The notes under the pieces are model-generated. The model had not been told where the DNA came from. It worked only from the letters and a program-made list of their open reading frames with translations, and ran no database searches. A stretch of 62,597 bases of DNA from Phycisphaerae bacterium (GTDB lineage: Bacteria; Planctomycetota; Phycisphaerae; UBA1845; PWPN01). How positions within the stretch are numbered: the stretch's first letter is position 1; each line of letters opens with the position of its first letter. Made by a program: the position numbers and the translations under genes. The DNA lies in assembly GCA_035384605.1 (NCBI GenBank), contig DAOOIV010000017.1, forward strand, positions 1 to 62,597, in the 5' to 3' direction. Below, one piece after another: positions 38,701 to 48,569 of the stretch.

Positions 38701-41370
38701 ATGACGACTCGCGGGCTTATCGTCATCGGGCTTGTATGCCTGGTAGCACCGGGGACATTGGTCGGCCAGAAGGCGGAAGGAGAGGGCAAACCGCGAGGCC
38801 GTCAGCTTTTCTATCGAATGGTGGGTTCACGAAACAACGCCCCGATCCTGCCGAAGACCCGATCGGTCTGGACGCAAGACAAGCGGGTCGAGATCGGCAA
38901 TACGGGCATGGCCGATGAGGGTTACACCGAGTTCCCTTTCTGCTATGGGCTGATGGACTTCACGTTCGTCGAACATGGTCCCATCTACCCGCGGATCATC
39001 TCGGGGGCCCAGGCCGACGAGAGCCGAATCAACAGCGCCGATCTGGTCATCGACCATGTGTACCAACCTGACGGATGTGTCTGGGGCTGGTCGGCCCGCG
39101 AGTTCGTGCAAACCTTCACTGCCACCTCGACGGAGCTGGTCAGCATGACGCTGATGGTGGCTTCCGAGCCGGGTATCTTTCGCGCCGCCTTAGTCGAAGG
39201 GGGGCCCGGCGGCAGGCAGATCGGACCGACAAAGACTTTTGTCTCCGGCCATTCAATGGAATGGGGTATCGCTCGCTGGATCACCGGCCAGGCCCCGATG
39301 GTGCCGGGTCGTACGTATGGAATTCGCCTGTGGCGTGAGGATGGCAAGGCCTGGATGCCCTACCTTCATTCGATCGGCAACGCGTACGACGGGGGTGTTT
39401 TGTACGTTGACGGCCTCCCACGGCCGGAGAGTGACCTGGCCGTCTGGATCGTTGAAGAGCCGGCCGACCTGAAACGTTCGCCCGTTGAAAACACCGATGA
39501 GGAAGGTTGGGTGTACGACACCGACCGTATCTGGTTCACTCCGCGAACACCGAACGTGCGAATGGTTTCGCTCATCGTATCGCCGATCCTGATGAACCCG
39601 CCCACCGAACACAATTGCTGTGACCTGGTCATCCGGGTGCGATCCGCCGACGGCAAGATCGTAGCCGGCCCGAAGCGAGGACTGAGTTGCGGACCGGAAA
39701 ACGGTCCCCACGCTGCTCCGTTCCTCTTTGCCGCGGATGAGTTCCCTGTCGCGGTCGGCGAGCGGTATCAAATCGAAGTCTACGCCGTTGCCCACAAAGC
39801 CCCGCTGCCGAAGGATGATCACGTTGTGATCATCAGAGGCGACATGCACACCACGGTCTATGGCGAGCCGCAGCCGGGCGCACTGCCTGCGATCTTCAAC
39901 CTCACAGCCGCGACACCCCAGGACAGCAAGCTCAAATTGACCTGGTCGCAGAACTTCCCAACGCAGACGCGGATCGAGATCCGCGGCCCCGGCATGAAGG
40001 GAGCCGGACCTGACCTGCAGCGCGTGGACGTGGAGAAGGGCCGGACGGAGGCGACGATTCCCGTCTGGTCAGGCCATGATTACGAGTTCCGGTTGACGGC
40101 CACGGGACCGACGGGCCTTGTGTGGCGAACACCGCTGTATCGGATCCGCATGCCTCGCGCCAATGAGATCGAAGCCGTGCTGTCGTCGCCGGAGCCTTAT
40201 CCTCCCTGTTTTGTCAACCTCGCGCCAAGCCGCGTGGCCGCCGGGACCGATCCGGAGCCGCTGCGATATCGTAGAGCCGTGGAGCTGGTCAACCCCGAGT
40301 TCGAAGAGGGCCTCATCGGCTGGCAGGTCTCGCCGCCCAATGCGCTGGACTCGCCGGATGTGGGCGTGCAAAGTCGGTCCGAACTGAAGCAGCTTGGCAT
40401 CGGCACACGTTGGGGAAGCCGCATGGCCGGATTCACGCACATGGCGGGCGAGAAACGCGAACAGGTTTTTGCCAAGAGCACACTCGCGCAGAAGATCGCC
40501 ACCACACCGGGCCATGCGTATGCACTGGCGGCCATGGCGTTCACCGCCGTCAAGAACGGGCCTCGTGGCGATACGCGGGTGAGGCTCTTTGTCGATCCCG
40601 ACGGCGGGGACAACTTCGACGGGCCGAATTCCAGCCAATGGTACTGGACGGACGGCAAGTGGATACGATTCGAGCATCGTTGGATCGCAACCGCCGAGCA
40701 GGCCACGATCGGCTTCGGATTCTTCCGCTGGCGCGATCTTGATGCGGCCAGTGCGTACGTCGATCACGTCCACGTGTACGATCTCGGCCCCGCGCCTGCG
40801 GCGGCCGACGCGCCGCCCGTCCGGACTGCCGAACGCCTGTCGTTGGTATTGATCGACCACAAGATCGAGGCAGATGACAGGGTGGAAGGGTTCATTCAGG
40901 CACCACCGGGATACGTCATCACCGGCCTGGGGGCCCGCGCACACTACGACAACATCACAACCATGTGGATGAAGATTCAGCCGCTCATGCCCGACGGGTC
41001 GCTGGGCGAGCCGGAGGAACTGCGAACCGGTTGGGAACGTGACGCCGGCCTTGAGGCACAGATCGAGCTTCCGGCCGGTTACGTCGCCACGGGTTTTGGC
41101 GCCGGCATTGCTCCTGAGTGGGACGTCAAGCGGATGGGCGTTTGGGCCAGGCCGCTCAACAAGGATGGCACGCTTGGTGAAGAAAAGCTCTTCCGCGGCG
41201 GCGTGGACCTGCAAAGCGGATTTGAAAAGCAGGTCCAGTTGCCTGCCGGCCGCGTGCTCACCGCCGCGGGCCTCAATTGCATGCTCAACGACGTGAACGG
41301 TATCAAGGCAGCTTCCGCGGCACTTATACGCACCGCAGAAGCCCGGGCGAAGAGCTCTGCCAAGCAGTAA
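38701..41370 (+). CDS. large secreted multidomain protein (FnIII- and CBM-like)
   Basis: 889 residues with a signal peptide (MTTRGLIVIGLVCLVAPGTL) and AGAAGGGA upstream. Several beta-rich modules: an N-terminal ~400 residues not recognised; a fibronectin-III-like unit near 400-480 (LKLTWSQNFPTQTRIEIRG; WSGHDYEFRLTATGPTGLVW); a jelly-roll-like, carbohydrate-binding-type unit (VNPEFEEGLIGWQVSPP); and a C-terminal pair of similar strands (GFIQAPPGYVITGLGARAHY; IELPAGYVATGFGAGIAPEW). No catalytic residues can be assigned. It lies upstream of the MFS transporter gene, same strand. Confidence 0.8.
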   Translation: MTTRGLIVIGLVCLVAPGTLVGQKAEGEGKPRGRQLFYRMVGSRNNAPILPKTRSVWTQDKRVEIGNTGMADEGYTEFPFCYGLMDFTFVEHGPIYPRIISGAQADESRINSADLVIDHVYQPDGCVWGWSAREFVQTFTATSTELVSMTLMVASEPGIFRAALVEGGPGGRQIGPTKTFVSGHSMEWGIARWITGQAPMVPGRTYGIRLWREDGKAWMPYLHSIGNAYDGGVLYVDGLPRPESDLAVWIVEEPADLKRSPVENTDEEGWVYDTDRIWFTPRTPNVRMVSLIVSPILMNPPTEHNCCDLVIRVRSADGKIVAGPKRGLSCGPENGPHAAPFLFAADEFPVAVGERYQIEVYAVAHKAPLPKDDHVVIIRGDMHTTVYGEPQPGALPAIFNLTAATPQDSKLKLTWSQNFPTQTRIEIRGPGMKGAGPDLQRVDVEKGRTEATIPVWSGHDYEFRLTATGPTGLVWRTPLYRIRMPRANEIEAVLSSPEPYPPCFVNLAPSRVAAGTDPEPLRYRRAVELVNPEFEEGLIGWQVSPPNALDSPDVGVQSRSELKQLGIGTRWGSRMAGFTHMAGEKREQVFAKSTLAQKIATTPGHAYALAAMAFTAVKNGPRGDTRVRLFVDPDGGDNFDGPNSSQWYWTDGKWIRFEHRWIATAEQATIGFGFFRWRDLDAASAYVDHVHVYDLGPAPAAADAPPVRTAERLSLVLIDHKIEADDRVEGFIQAPPGYVITGLGARAHYDNITTMWMKIQPLMPDGSLGEPEELRTGWERDAGLEAQIELPAGYVATGFGAGIAPEWDVKRMGVWARPLNKDGTLGEEKLFRGGVDLQSGFEKQVQLPAGRVLTAAGLNCMLNDVNGIKAASAALIRTAEARAKSSAKQ

Positions 41371-41476
41371 GGCCGCCCTCTTGCAGGCCTGGTGCGATCG
41401 GCTCGGAACCACGCCGAGTGGTTCCCGGTGCGCGGTTCTCAACCGAGGCACATCTTGTTATGCTACCGCGCGTCCA

Positions 41477-42826
41477 ATGAAGCCCCTGGCCTGCGTATCA
41501 AACCGCGCGTCCAACTGCGAGACCGGGACCGTCAGAACGGTCCTGCTGCGGCTGATTCCCTTCATCGTCATCCTCTACGTGTTCAACTATCTCGATCGCG
41601 TCAACGTCTCCTTCGCCAAACTGGAAATGAAGGACGACCTGGGCTTCAGCGAAAGCGTATATGGTCTGGGCGCGGGCATCTTCTTTATCAGCTATTTCCT
41701 GTTCGAGATACCCAGCAACCTGATCATGCAACGCGTCGGGGCGAGGCTGTGGCTGGCTCGAATCATGATCACATGGGGATTGATCTCGTCGGCCATGATG
41801 TTTGTACGCGGCCCGTACAGCTTCTACACGCTCCGATTCCTGCTTGGGGCGGCCGAGGCCGGGTTTGCCCCGGGTATTCTGCTGTATCTGACCTATTGGT
41901 TGCCGGTCCGACATCAGGCCAAGGCGGTGGCATGGTTTCTGACTTCGACGGCCATCGCCGGGGCCGTTGGTTCGCCGCTGGCCGGGTTGCTGCTCAAGTT
42001 GGACGGGACTGCCGTCTTGGGCCGCGCGTTGGCCGGCTGGCAGTGGCTGTTTCTGCTGGAGGGCATCCCGAGCGTCCTTGGCGGGTTCGCCATCCTGCTG
42101 CTGCTGCCCAACCGTCCCGAACAGGTCAAGTGGCTCAGTCCGGAACAGCAGCGTTGGCTCAACAGTCAAGTCCGAGCCGACCGCGAGAGGCTCAAGAGCA
42201 TCGGTCACACCTCGTTCTTCAGGGCGTTCCGCAGTCCAACGTTTCTGATGCTCAACATCATCTATTTCACCCTGATGTTCGGCTTCCAGGGCATCAACTT
42301 CTGGCTGCCCACCATCGTCAAACAGGTCACCGCCTCTCGCGACAATCTCCACGTCGGCCTGATTGCGTCCGTCCCGTATTTCACAGCGATGATCGCCATG
42401 GTGCTCATCGGGCGACATTCTGACCGCTTCGGGGAGCGACGCCGGCACGTGGCCCTCTGCGCGGGCGGCGGAGCGCTTGGCTTCATGCTGTGTGCGATGA
42501 CCGATCAGCCGGTGGCGGGCATTGTGGCAATGGCTTTGGCCGCATCGGCGATCTGGAGCACGCTCGGTCCGTTCTGGGCAATGCCGCCGGCCTTTCTGGC
42601 CGGAACGGCGGCCGCCGCCGGCATCGCGATGATCAACTCCATCGGCAACCTGGGCGGATTTGTGGGCCCGTATCTCATCGGGGTGACCGTCGACCAAACA
42701 AGGAACTACAAGGCCGGTCTATTTGTGGCCGCGACCTCGCTGCTGGTGGGCGCGGTGTTGACCCTGCTGTTGAATCGCGTGAGAGAACAACACCACGTAT
42801 CGTTGAAGGAGGAACCCGATTCATGA
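41477..42826 (+). CDS. MFS transporter, anion:cation symporter-like
   Basis: 449 residues, about twelve membrane helices. The start MKPLACVSNRAS is chosen by the first transmembrane segment (LLRLIPFIVILYVFNYLDRV). NYLDRVNVSFA is the motif of the ACS/phthalate-permease branch, and the loop after helix 2 (FEIPSNLIMQRVGARLWLAR) resembles the family motif. Substrates in this branch are organic acids such as hexuronates or tartrate. The next gene overlaps its stop by ATGA, and the pair suggests uptake followed by ester hydrolysis outside the cytoplasm. Confidence 0.9.
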   Translation: MKPLACVSNRASNCETGTVRTVLLRLIPFIVILYVFNYLDRVNVSFAKLEMKDDLGFSESVYGLGAGIFFISYFLFEIPSNLIMQRVGARLWLARIMITWGLISSAMMFVRGPYSFYTLRFLLGAAEAGFAPGILLYLTYWLPVRHQAKAVAWFLTSTAIAGAVGSPLAGLLLKLDGTAVLGRALAGWQWLFLLEGIPSVLGGFAILLLLPNRPEQVKWLSPEQQRWLNSQVRADRERLKSIGHTSFFRAFRSPTFLMLNIIYFTLMFGFQGINFWLPTIVKQVTASRDNLHVGLIASVPYFTAMIAMVLIGRHSDRFGERRRHVALCAGGGALGFMLCAMTDQPVAGIVAMALAASAIWSTLGPFWAMPPAFLAGTAAAAGIAMINSIGNLGGFVGPYLIGVTVDQTRNYKAGLFVAATSLLVGAVLTLLLNRVREQHHVSLKEEPDS

Positions 42827-43602
42827 TCCGAGAGAAGCATCACAGGCGCTGCCTGGCGATCGTTCTTCTGTCGCTCGGCGCATCATACGGGCTGGTGATT
42901 ACGGTTCGCGCGGCCCTTCCTGAAACCCGGCCGGCGGCCGCTCAAGACAAGTGGGTCAAGCATTACCATGACCGCGTTGAGTTATTCAAGAAGGAAAACG
43001 CCGCAGCGAAAAACATCGTCATGGTGGGATCGTCGCACATCGAAGGCTTTGATGCGGCCAGGCTGCTTCCCGGCCGTCGAGTGGTCAACCGCGGTATTGC
43101 CTCGGACCGGATCGGCCTTACCGATCGCGGCATCCTCCACCGCCTCGACAGTTCCGTATTCGACTGCAATCCCGGTTTCATCATTCTGGAAAACGGTGTG
43201 AACGATCTTGGCGAACTGCAGCGAAACGGCACACCAACTATCGAGGAAATCGACGCGTGCTACCGGAAGGTGGTCAAGACGATCCGTGACCGGCTGCCGG
43301 ACGTGCCGCTGGTGATCGTCGGACTGTTTCCCACCCGCGACCGGTTCGACCAGCTCACACCCGGCATCCGGGAATTCAACAAGCGGCTGGCCAAGATTGC
43401 CGCGGACCATAACTGCTCGTTCATGGACGTCTTCAAGCCGCTGGCCGATGAGCAGAACCTGCTTCGCAAGGAGTATTCGCGTGACGGCCTGCACCTCAAC
43501 GAGGCGGGGTACAAGGTCTGGGCCAAGATGATCGAGGAGATCCTCCCGCCGCTGAATCCCGCCCCACGTTTTTCAAACGAATCTGAGCAGGAACGTTCTT
43601 GA
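42823..43602 (+). CDS. secreted SGNH/GDSL hydrolase
   Basis: 259 residues with AAGGAGG upstream and an ATGA overlap with the MFS gene. Signal sequence (HRRCLAIVLLSLGASYGLVI) then an SGNH fold: block I VMVGSSHIEGFD (catalytic Ser), block II VVNRGIASDR (Gly), block III ILENGVND (Asn), block V DGLHLNEAGY (Asp and His). It is likely an exported esterase, for example acting on acylated or sulfated sugars. Sits at the end of the 38.7-43.6 kb group. Confidence 0.9.
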   Translation: MIREKHHRRCLAIVLLSLGASYGLVITVRAALPETRPAAAQDKWVKHYHDRVELFKKENAAAKNIVMVGSSHIEGFDAARLLPGRRVVNRGIASDRIGLTDRGILHRLDSSVFDCNPGFIILENGVNDLGELQRNGTPTIEEIDACYRKVVKTIRDRLPDVPLVIVGLFPTRDRFDQLTPGIREFNKRLAKIAADHNCSFMDVFKPLADEQNLLRKEYSRDGLHLNEAGYKVWAKMIEEILPPLNPAPRFSNESEQERS

Positions 43603-43801
43603 GATTCGGCAGACGGCGGGAATGTTGTGGCGAGAATGCCCTTTCAGGCCGAAGGGGAATGCCACTCTCGTCCACCCAGGGGGCCATGGGCGGCTTGCTC
43701 GCCCCGACGGAGACGACGTTCGTTGCTCGCAGTGCTGGAATACGCGATTGCGCGGCCCGGATGCTGTCCCCGAAGCGCCGGTACGAGACTGCTTCACCGG
43801 C

Positions 43802-44647
43802 TCACGTCATTGACCCCGCAGTCTCCAGGACCTGTTCGAGAAAAAACTGTTCCGGCGTGACCGAAGTCACGTCCCGGATGGGTTTGTTCAGGAAACGGCC
43901 GCCGACTTCGCGGAAGCGCTGAGGGTTGTCGCTGACGTAACACCGCAGACGCCCGGGGGCTGACGCATCACTCATAGCCTCCTCGCGAACCAGCAGGTCA
44001 CGGGCGGCCAAGGCGGTAGCGCCGGCCGAATCGACCACAGTGGCATGGGGCATCTGTTTCGCAACTGCTTTTGCCACAAGAGGATAGTGCGTGCAGCCGA
44101 GGACGACCACGGCGGGGTCAAGATCTTTGACGCCCTCGAGGTACTCGGCTACGAGCATGGTCATGATGGGGTCGTCCCAGGTGCGGCCCTCTTCGATCAG
44201 GGCCACCAGGCTGGGGCATCGTTGCTGTGCGACCGGGATGTTGGGGGCCAAGGCGGCAATGGCCTTGGCGTAGGCATTGGATGCCACGGTGGCCTCGGTG
44301 GCTAAGACGGCGATGCCGCGTCCCTGGCATCTGCGAACGGCCTCTGCGGCTCCGGGCTCCACCACGCCCAGAACCGGGACGGGCATTTTTTCTTTAAGGT
44401 AGTCGAGGGCCAGGGCGCTGGCCGTGTTGCAGGCCACGATGACCAGCTTCGGGTCGAACCGCAGTAGAAAACTGCAATCCTGCTCGGCGAAGGTCAGAAC
44501 GGTCTCGGACGACTTGGTTCCGTATGGCACCCGGGCGGTGTCGCCGAAGTAGATGACGGTTTCGTTGGGGAGCTGTTCCTGCAGCGCCCGGACGACGGTC
44601 AGTCCGCCCAGACCGGAATCAAACACCCCGATGGGACGATCATTCAT
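43802..44647 (-). CDS. murI: glutamate racemase
   Basis: 281 residues, normal length. It makes D-glutamate for peptidoglycan. Motifs: RPIGVFDSGLGGLTVVRAL, YFGDTARVPYGTKS, VACNTASALAL with one catalytic Cys, and VVLGCTHYPLVAKAV with the other. AAGGAGGAG precedes the ATG. It has its own promoter region, and its stop faces the SGNH hydrolase gene across 199 bp. Confidence 0.97.
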   Translation of the reverse strand: MNDRPIGVFDSGLGGLTVVRALQEQLPNETVIYFGDTARVPYGTKSSETVLTFAEQDCSFLLRFDPKLVIVACNTASALALDYLKEKMPVPVLGVVEPGAAEAVRRCQGRGIAVLATEATVASNAYAKAIAALAPNIPVAQQRCPSLVALIEEGRTWDDPIMTMLVAEYLEGVKDLDPAVVVLGCTHYPLVAKAVAKQMPHATVVDSAGATALAARDLLVREEAMSDASAPGRLRCYVSDNPQRFREVGGRFLNKPIRDVTSVTPEQFFLEQVLETAGSMT

Positions 44648-44864
44648 GGGCTCCTCCTTGCCAGAGCAGGTTGCGAAATCCGCTGGTGGCAGAAACCCGC
44701 TTCCCAGTATTGAAAGGCCGGCCGGCGGCGCGTCAAGGGCGGGTCAGACGTCCTCCCTGCCCGGCGGCAGGCTGCGGGCAATCTGCCTGTGTTATGTATC
44801 GTTATTTCTGCCCGTCTGATTCAAGGCAAATCTGGCGGGAGCGGCGATCGTCCTGCCATATGGG

Positions 44865-46220
44865 TCAGAACTTGTAGACCACGTCGAACCCAGCGGTCAT
44901 CTGGCAACTCTCGGCAAATGGTGCGTCGTTTGCCGACCAGTCGGCCCGGATCTCCGGGCGGATGCTCAGATTCTTCAGGATACGATCATTGGGGAACGGG
45001 GTGATGCTCAGGCCGGTGGTCAGCTCGAAGAACGTGCCGCGATAACCGGTCCTTACGCCATGGTTGTCGGTGAACCACTCGGCCCGACCAGTGGCGCTGA
45101 GGTAGTCGTTGAACGTGTAATTCAACCAATACCCCAGCCCATACCATGCCGAGTCGCGCACGCCCGGCACGTCGCGGTTCCCCAAGGCCTCCGGGACGTC
45201 ATCCTGGAATCCGTAATCCGCATTGATGTGTTGGGTCAGCTTCTCCGTCCACCTCCAGGTCCAGACGACGTCCACGAGCACCCGGTTGCCTGGCCAGCCC
45301 TCTCCGGTCTGCTCGGGCCCGGCGATGACATTCACCGCCAGTTGCGAGCGAGGGTTGTCGCCCATGAGCTGCTTGCTGGACAACTGAAACCCCCCCATGA
45401 AGGTTGCACCGTCGTTGTTGTCGTCAAAGACATCCCATCCGCGCACCACCCCGAAGTAGGCGTAGTTGTCCGGGTCGAAGAAGTAGGTGAGTTTCAGTCC
45501 CGTATGTGACACCGGTTGGGCAAATGTGAACAGGTAACCACGAGAATAAAGATAATTAGCGGGTGCGGGAGTCACTTCAAAGCCGGCGGGTGTAAACCAT
45601 TTGCCGAATATGACATCGAGGCCCTGCCCCGCGTCTCCGGTCTTGAACCACAACTCCCCATAACCCTGCAAGATGTCCGGTTGAGCCTCGTGGTTCTGCT
45701 TGTCAAGCAACCCCAATGAATGGGTCAGTCTGGCATCGGTGCCATAAAGGAAAGTGAACGTCCCGCCCACGTCGAAGCTCTTGCTCGTATCCACAGGACG
45801 GTCGAGGGAGAGCATCAACTGGTTGAGGCGCAGGTTCTGCGGCCGGCGGGAATCGAAGCCGCGCAGGGGGAGACCGGTGTTCTTGTCTCCCGGGCCGGTC
45901 AACTCAAAGGTCATTCCGGCTTCCACGTGGCCGTAAAGCCGCAGGCCCAGGTCTCTCATCGGCCTGCCCAGTGAGATGGCGTCCAAGCCGTCCATCATCA
46001 GACCGGGAGGCCAGTCCGCAGAGGCCGGCTGGGTCTCGGGAATTCCCTGTTCGCCGCCCCCCAGCGGGCGTGCGACCGCAGGTTCGAGGGTGTCGGAAAC
46101 GAGCTGCGCCGGATCCATGCGGATCGCCTCCGGATCGGCGGCCACCGCCATCTGAAGACCGCCGATTGCCGACAACAGGACCAAAACCGACAGAACCAGC
46201 CGTATGTCGTTTGAGTTCAT
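44865..46220 (-). CDS. outer-membrane beta-barrel porin, BBP2/OmpL-like
   Basis: 451 residues. Signal peptide (LVLSVLVLLSAIGGLQMAVA) then an outer-membrane barrel of the putative porin BBP2 family: LNQLMLSLDRPVDTSKSFDV, QGYGELWFKTGDAGQGLDV, GKWFTPAGFEVTPAPANYLY, SRGYLFTFAQPVSHTGLKLT, alternating aromatic/polar strands, and the terminal aromatic VVYKF expected of outer membrane proteins. The presence of such barrels fits an organism with an outer membrane. It is followed on the same strand by an OprB-type porin located upstream. Confidence 0.85.
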   Translation of the reverse strand: MNSNDIRLVLSVLVLLSAIGGLQMAVAADPEAIRMDPAQLVSDTLEPAVARPLGGGEQGIPETQPASADWPPGLMMDGLDAISLGRPMRDLGLRLYGHVEAGMTFELTGPGDKNTGLPLRGFDSRRPQNLRLNQLMLSLDRPVDTSKSFDVGGTFTFLYGTDARLTHSLGLLDKQNHEAQPDILQGYGELWFKTGDAGQGLDVIFGKWFTPAGFEVTPAPANYLYSRGYLFTFAQPVSHTGLKLTYFFDPDNYAYFGVVRGWDVFDDNNDGATFMGGFQLSSKQLMGDNPRSQLAVNVIAGPEQTGEGWPGNRVLVDVVWTWRWTEKLTQHINADYGFQDDVPEALGNRDVPGVRDSAWYGLGYWLNYTFNDYLSATGRAEWFTDNHGVRTGYRGTFFELTTGLSITPFPNDRILKNLSIRPEIRADWSANDAPFAESCQMTAGFDVVYKF

Positions 46221-46676
46221 GAACGTGTCTCCTCGACGCCTTTCCGTGTTCGACGGTCACAACTGACCGTTCACTGCGAAACAGGAGGTGGTAGCCCTAC
46301 CGGCAGGTACGATTCGCGATTGGGAACCTACGGCCCGGTAGGAATACCTCCTCGTCTTCTGCTCTTGAGCCGCCTGCTTGCTCCTCTCCGGTTGCATCAG
46401 GCAACATGCGTGCCAGCATTGATTGTTGGGTTGCCTGGTCGGCCAAGGCGAGGAAACCCGGCCGAGGCGGGTTTTCCAGAGTGCAATAGGGGGCATTTTA
46501 TGTTGAGAGCGGGCGACGAGCGTCGCGCTGCCGTTCTTGAAGGCCCGTCCGGTTGATGAGAATCTTCGTCGCAACCAGATGCTCGAGACTCGACCCCTTT
46601 CAAAAAGCGGGACGGCATCAGCCAATGGCCGATGCCGTCCACAGAATGCTTGAGTCGACCCTTATCGCCGGTTCTG
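46221..46676. other. intergenic region upstream of BBP2 porin
   Basis: No gene. It has several hairpins: ACGGTCA (46253-46259)/TGACCGT (46264-46270), CCTACCGG...CCGGTAGG near 46294-46344, and AAACCCG...CGGGTTT near 46453-46475. The last is downstream of the OprB gene on the minus strand and could end its transcript. Confidence 0.45.
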
Positions 46677-47912
46677 TTACAGATCCATCTGGAATCGGAC
46701 GCCGCCCACCAGGGCCGTGTCCGCGTTGCCGCCACCCGGGTTGCAAATGATCTGGAAATCGGGGCTGATATGCAGCCAGGGGAAGACCTCGATGCTATAG
46801 TACATCTCGATACCGCTTTCCTGCACAATCCCGGCAGGCGCGAGCTGGTTGCTGGCGTTGCCGAAATACCAGCCGAGGCCGCAAGTATCGCGATCCCGCG
46901 TGGGAATCAGACCTTTGGCGCTGACGCCGAGACTGTAGAAATACTCGACGGGGTTGACATCCTTGTCGGCCCATCCAAACCGGCCGAAGATACCCACGCC
47001 CTGATCCGAGCCCTCCGACTCGGTCCAGAGGTACTGGTCGAAGTTGTACAAGACCGCAAGGTTGCAGTTCTGCATTCCGCCCGTATATGTGGGGGTGTCC
47101 TTGCAACTCGTGATCATCGCCACCCGCTGGTGACCAAGCTGGCCGAAAGGCTTCACGGTGAAATCCCATTCGTGCATGACGCTGGTGTTGGCGTCACCAT
47201 GGAAGGCGGTATCAAACCCCGTCCGGGTGGCACTGCCGTCTGAATCGACCACCGCCGTTCGAATGGACCACCATTCGAACGGGTTGAAGACGATGCCGAT
47301 CCCCAGCGTCGTGTAAGGAATAAACTGCGGAATCATGGGATAGTTGCGTAGCGCCACGTTCATGAACTGCGTTTCTTCGTTGTTCGCGAACATGTTGGTG
47401 TCGAAGGCTCGGGAACCATCAAGTTTCCCGGCCAGCAAGACCAGCTTGCCTTCGAACAGAACTTGTTGGTAGAAAAACTCTGAAAGAGTCATCTCGCAAC
47501 TGTCGTCGCCGCCCGGCATGAGAGCATCCATGTTGGCGGGCATCAGACTGCCGACAAAGCGGTTGATCCCACGGCCCCACCGCGGCTCGCCGTGAAAGAC
47601 AAACGTTCCGCCCGGCCAAAGACCCATCTTGCCCGTATCGAGTTTCAACTCAAGGCTACTCGATCCAGAATACTTGATGGCACTGTTCGTATCCGCTCCA
47701 CCGTGCATGTTTTCCTGCACGATCTGGGTGATGCCCCAATCCAGGGTAATTCCCTTGTCAGCCAGGGCGGTACGGGCGCCGCCCCAATCGCCGGTAGCCT
47801 TGGACCACTCGGTCCAACTTCCGCCGTAGCCGGCCGGAGCAGTGGTGGGTTGCGCGATGACCATTGGGACGACAAACAGGACTACTAATGATGCCAGAAG
47901 CGTTCTCGCCAT
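46677..47912 (-). CDS. OprB-type carbohydrate porin
   Basis: 411 residues. Signal peptide (ARTLLASLVVLFVVPMVIAQ) followed by an OprB barrel: TGDWGGARTALADKGITLDW is the family's N-terminal signature. Also LWPGGTFVFHGEPRWGRGIN, FFYQQVLFEGKLVLLAGKLD, VGVFGRFGW-like IFGRFGWADKDVNPVEYFYS, and SGIEMYYSIEVFPWLHISPD, then a terminal MDL. OprB proteins admit glucose and other sugars. Its own promoter region lies in the 657-bp gap upstream. Confidence 0.9.
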   Translation of the reverse strand: MARTLLASLVVLFVVPMVIAQPTTAPAGYGGSWTEWSKATGDWGGARTALADKGITLDWGITQIVQENMHGGADTNSAIKYSGSSSLELKLDTGKMGLWPGGTFVFHGEPRWGRGINRFVGSLMPANMDALMPGGDDSCEMTLSEFFYQQVLFEGKLVLLAGKLDGSRAFDTNMFANNEETQFMNVALRNYPMIPQFIPYTTLGIGIVFNPFEWWSIRTAVVDSDGSATRTGFDTAFHGDANTSVMHEWDFTVKPFGQLGHQRVAMITSCKDTPTYTGGMQNCNLAVLYNFDQYLWTESEGSDQGVGIFGRFGWADKDVNPVEYFYSLGVSAKGLIPTRDRDTCGLGWYFGNASNQLAPAGIVQESGIEMYYSIEVFPWLHISPDFQIICNPGGGNADTALVGGVRFQMDL

Positions 47913-48569
47913 GTTCTATTCTCCTCAATTTCGAAGGGGCGCGCCCTTCCTCTGATCAGGACTGAAGAGCATGCGACTTTCCACAATTGTGTTGCTAAGC
48001 TGTCACGAGCCGGGTTCGCCGCGCCGAGCAAACACCGTTCGTTGCCGCATTGTGCGCGAATGCGCGAGACAACGCAATACCCTTGGGCAAAAAGACATAT
48101 CGTTTTCCGCACATAAACCTGCCAAGCAATCGCGATAGGATGAAGGCGAAGAACCGTCTCGCATCTTTGGGACGGTTTTGCGGTGCGCGATACGCTCTTA
48201 CAAGCTGACCTGTGATGCATTCTAGTCATTGTTGTAGCGGACGAGGTCTTTGCGCTTCGCCAGCAGGAGAGAGCTAGCGCCTTCGGACCCGGTTGGGAAC
48301 ATAAGTTCCGACTTCGCAAACTATTGCTGTCACAGGAACAAACATAAACTGTCAACCATTCTACGGTATGCCCATCTGATAGGGATCTCATTCGCACCCA
48401 AAGGTCAGCCAAAGGGTCTGAAAACAGCCTGATTCGCGTGTGTGTGAATCTTTAGAAGTATCTAACGCCTGTAATGGCGAAAACCCGCCAAAACGGCGCC
48501 GGCAAAGCCGCAGAAACCTCAAGGTTTGTAGCAATGAAACCGACACGGGATCTGACTTAGGCAGCATAG
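47913..48569. other. 657-bp intergenic region with hairpin cluster near its 3' end
   Basis: No gene was supported. Base composition is lower in GC in parts. The last 110 bp contain four successive mini-hairpins (48466-48527). Confidence 0.45.
48466..48527 (+). ncRNA. chain of four mini-hairpins in the leader of the desulfurase operon
   Basis: CGCC-TGTAAT-GGCG (48466-48479), CGCC-AAAAC-GGCG (48486-48498), CGGC-AAA-GCCG (48500-48510) and AAACCT-CA-AGGTTT (48514-48527). They follow each other with short A-rich spacers, about 40 bp before the first gene of the operon. It could be a leader RNA; no known class was matched. Confidence 0.3.

Noticed and set aside
47885..48412. Minus-strand frame of 175 codons upstream of the OprB gene
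   Set aside because: Overlaps the OprB start, with irregular composition and no homology by eye.
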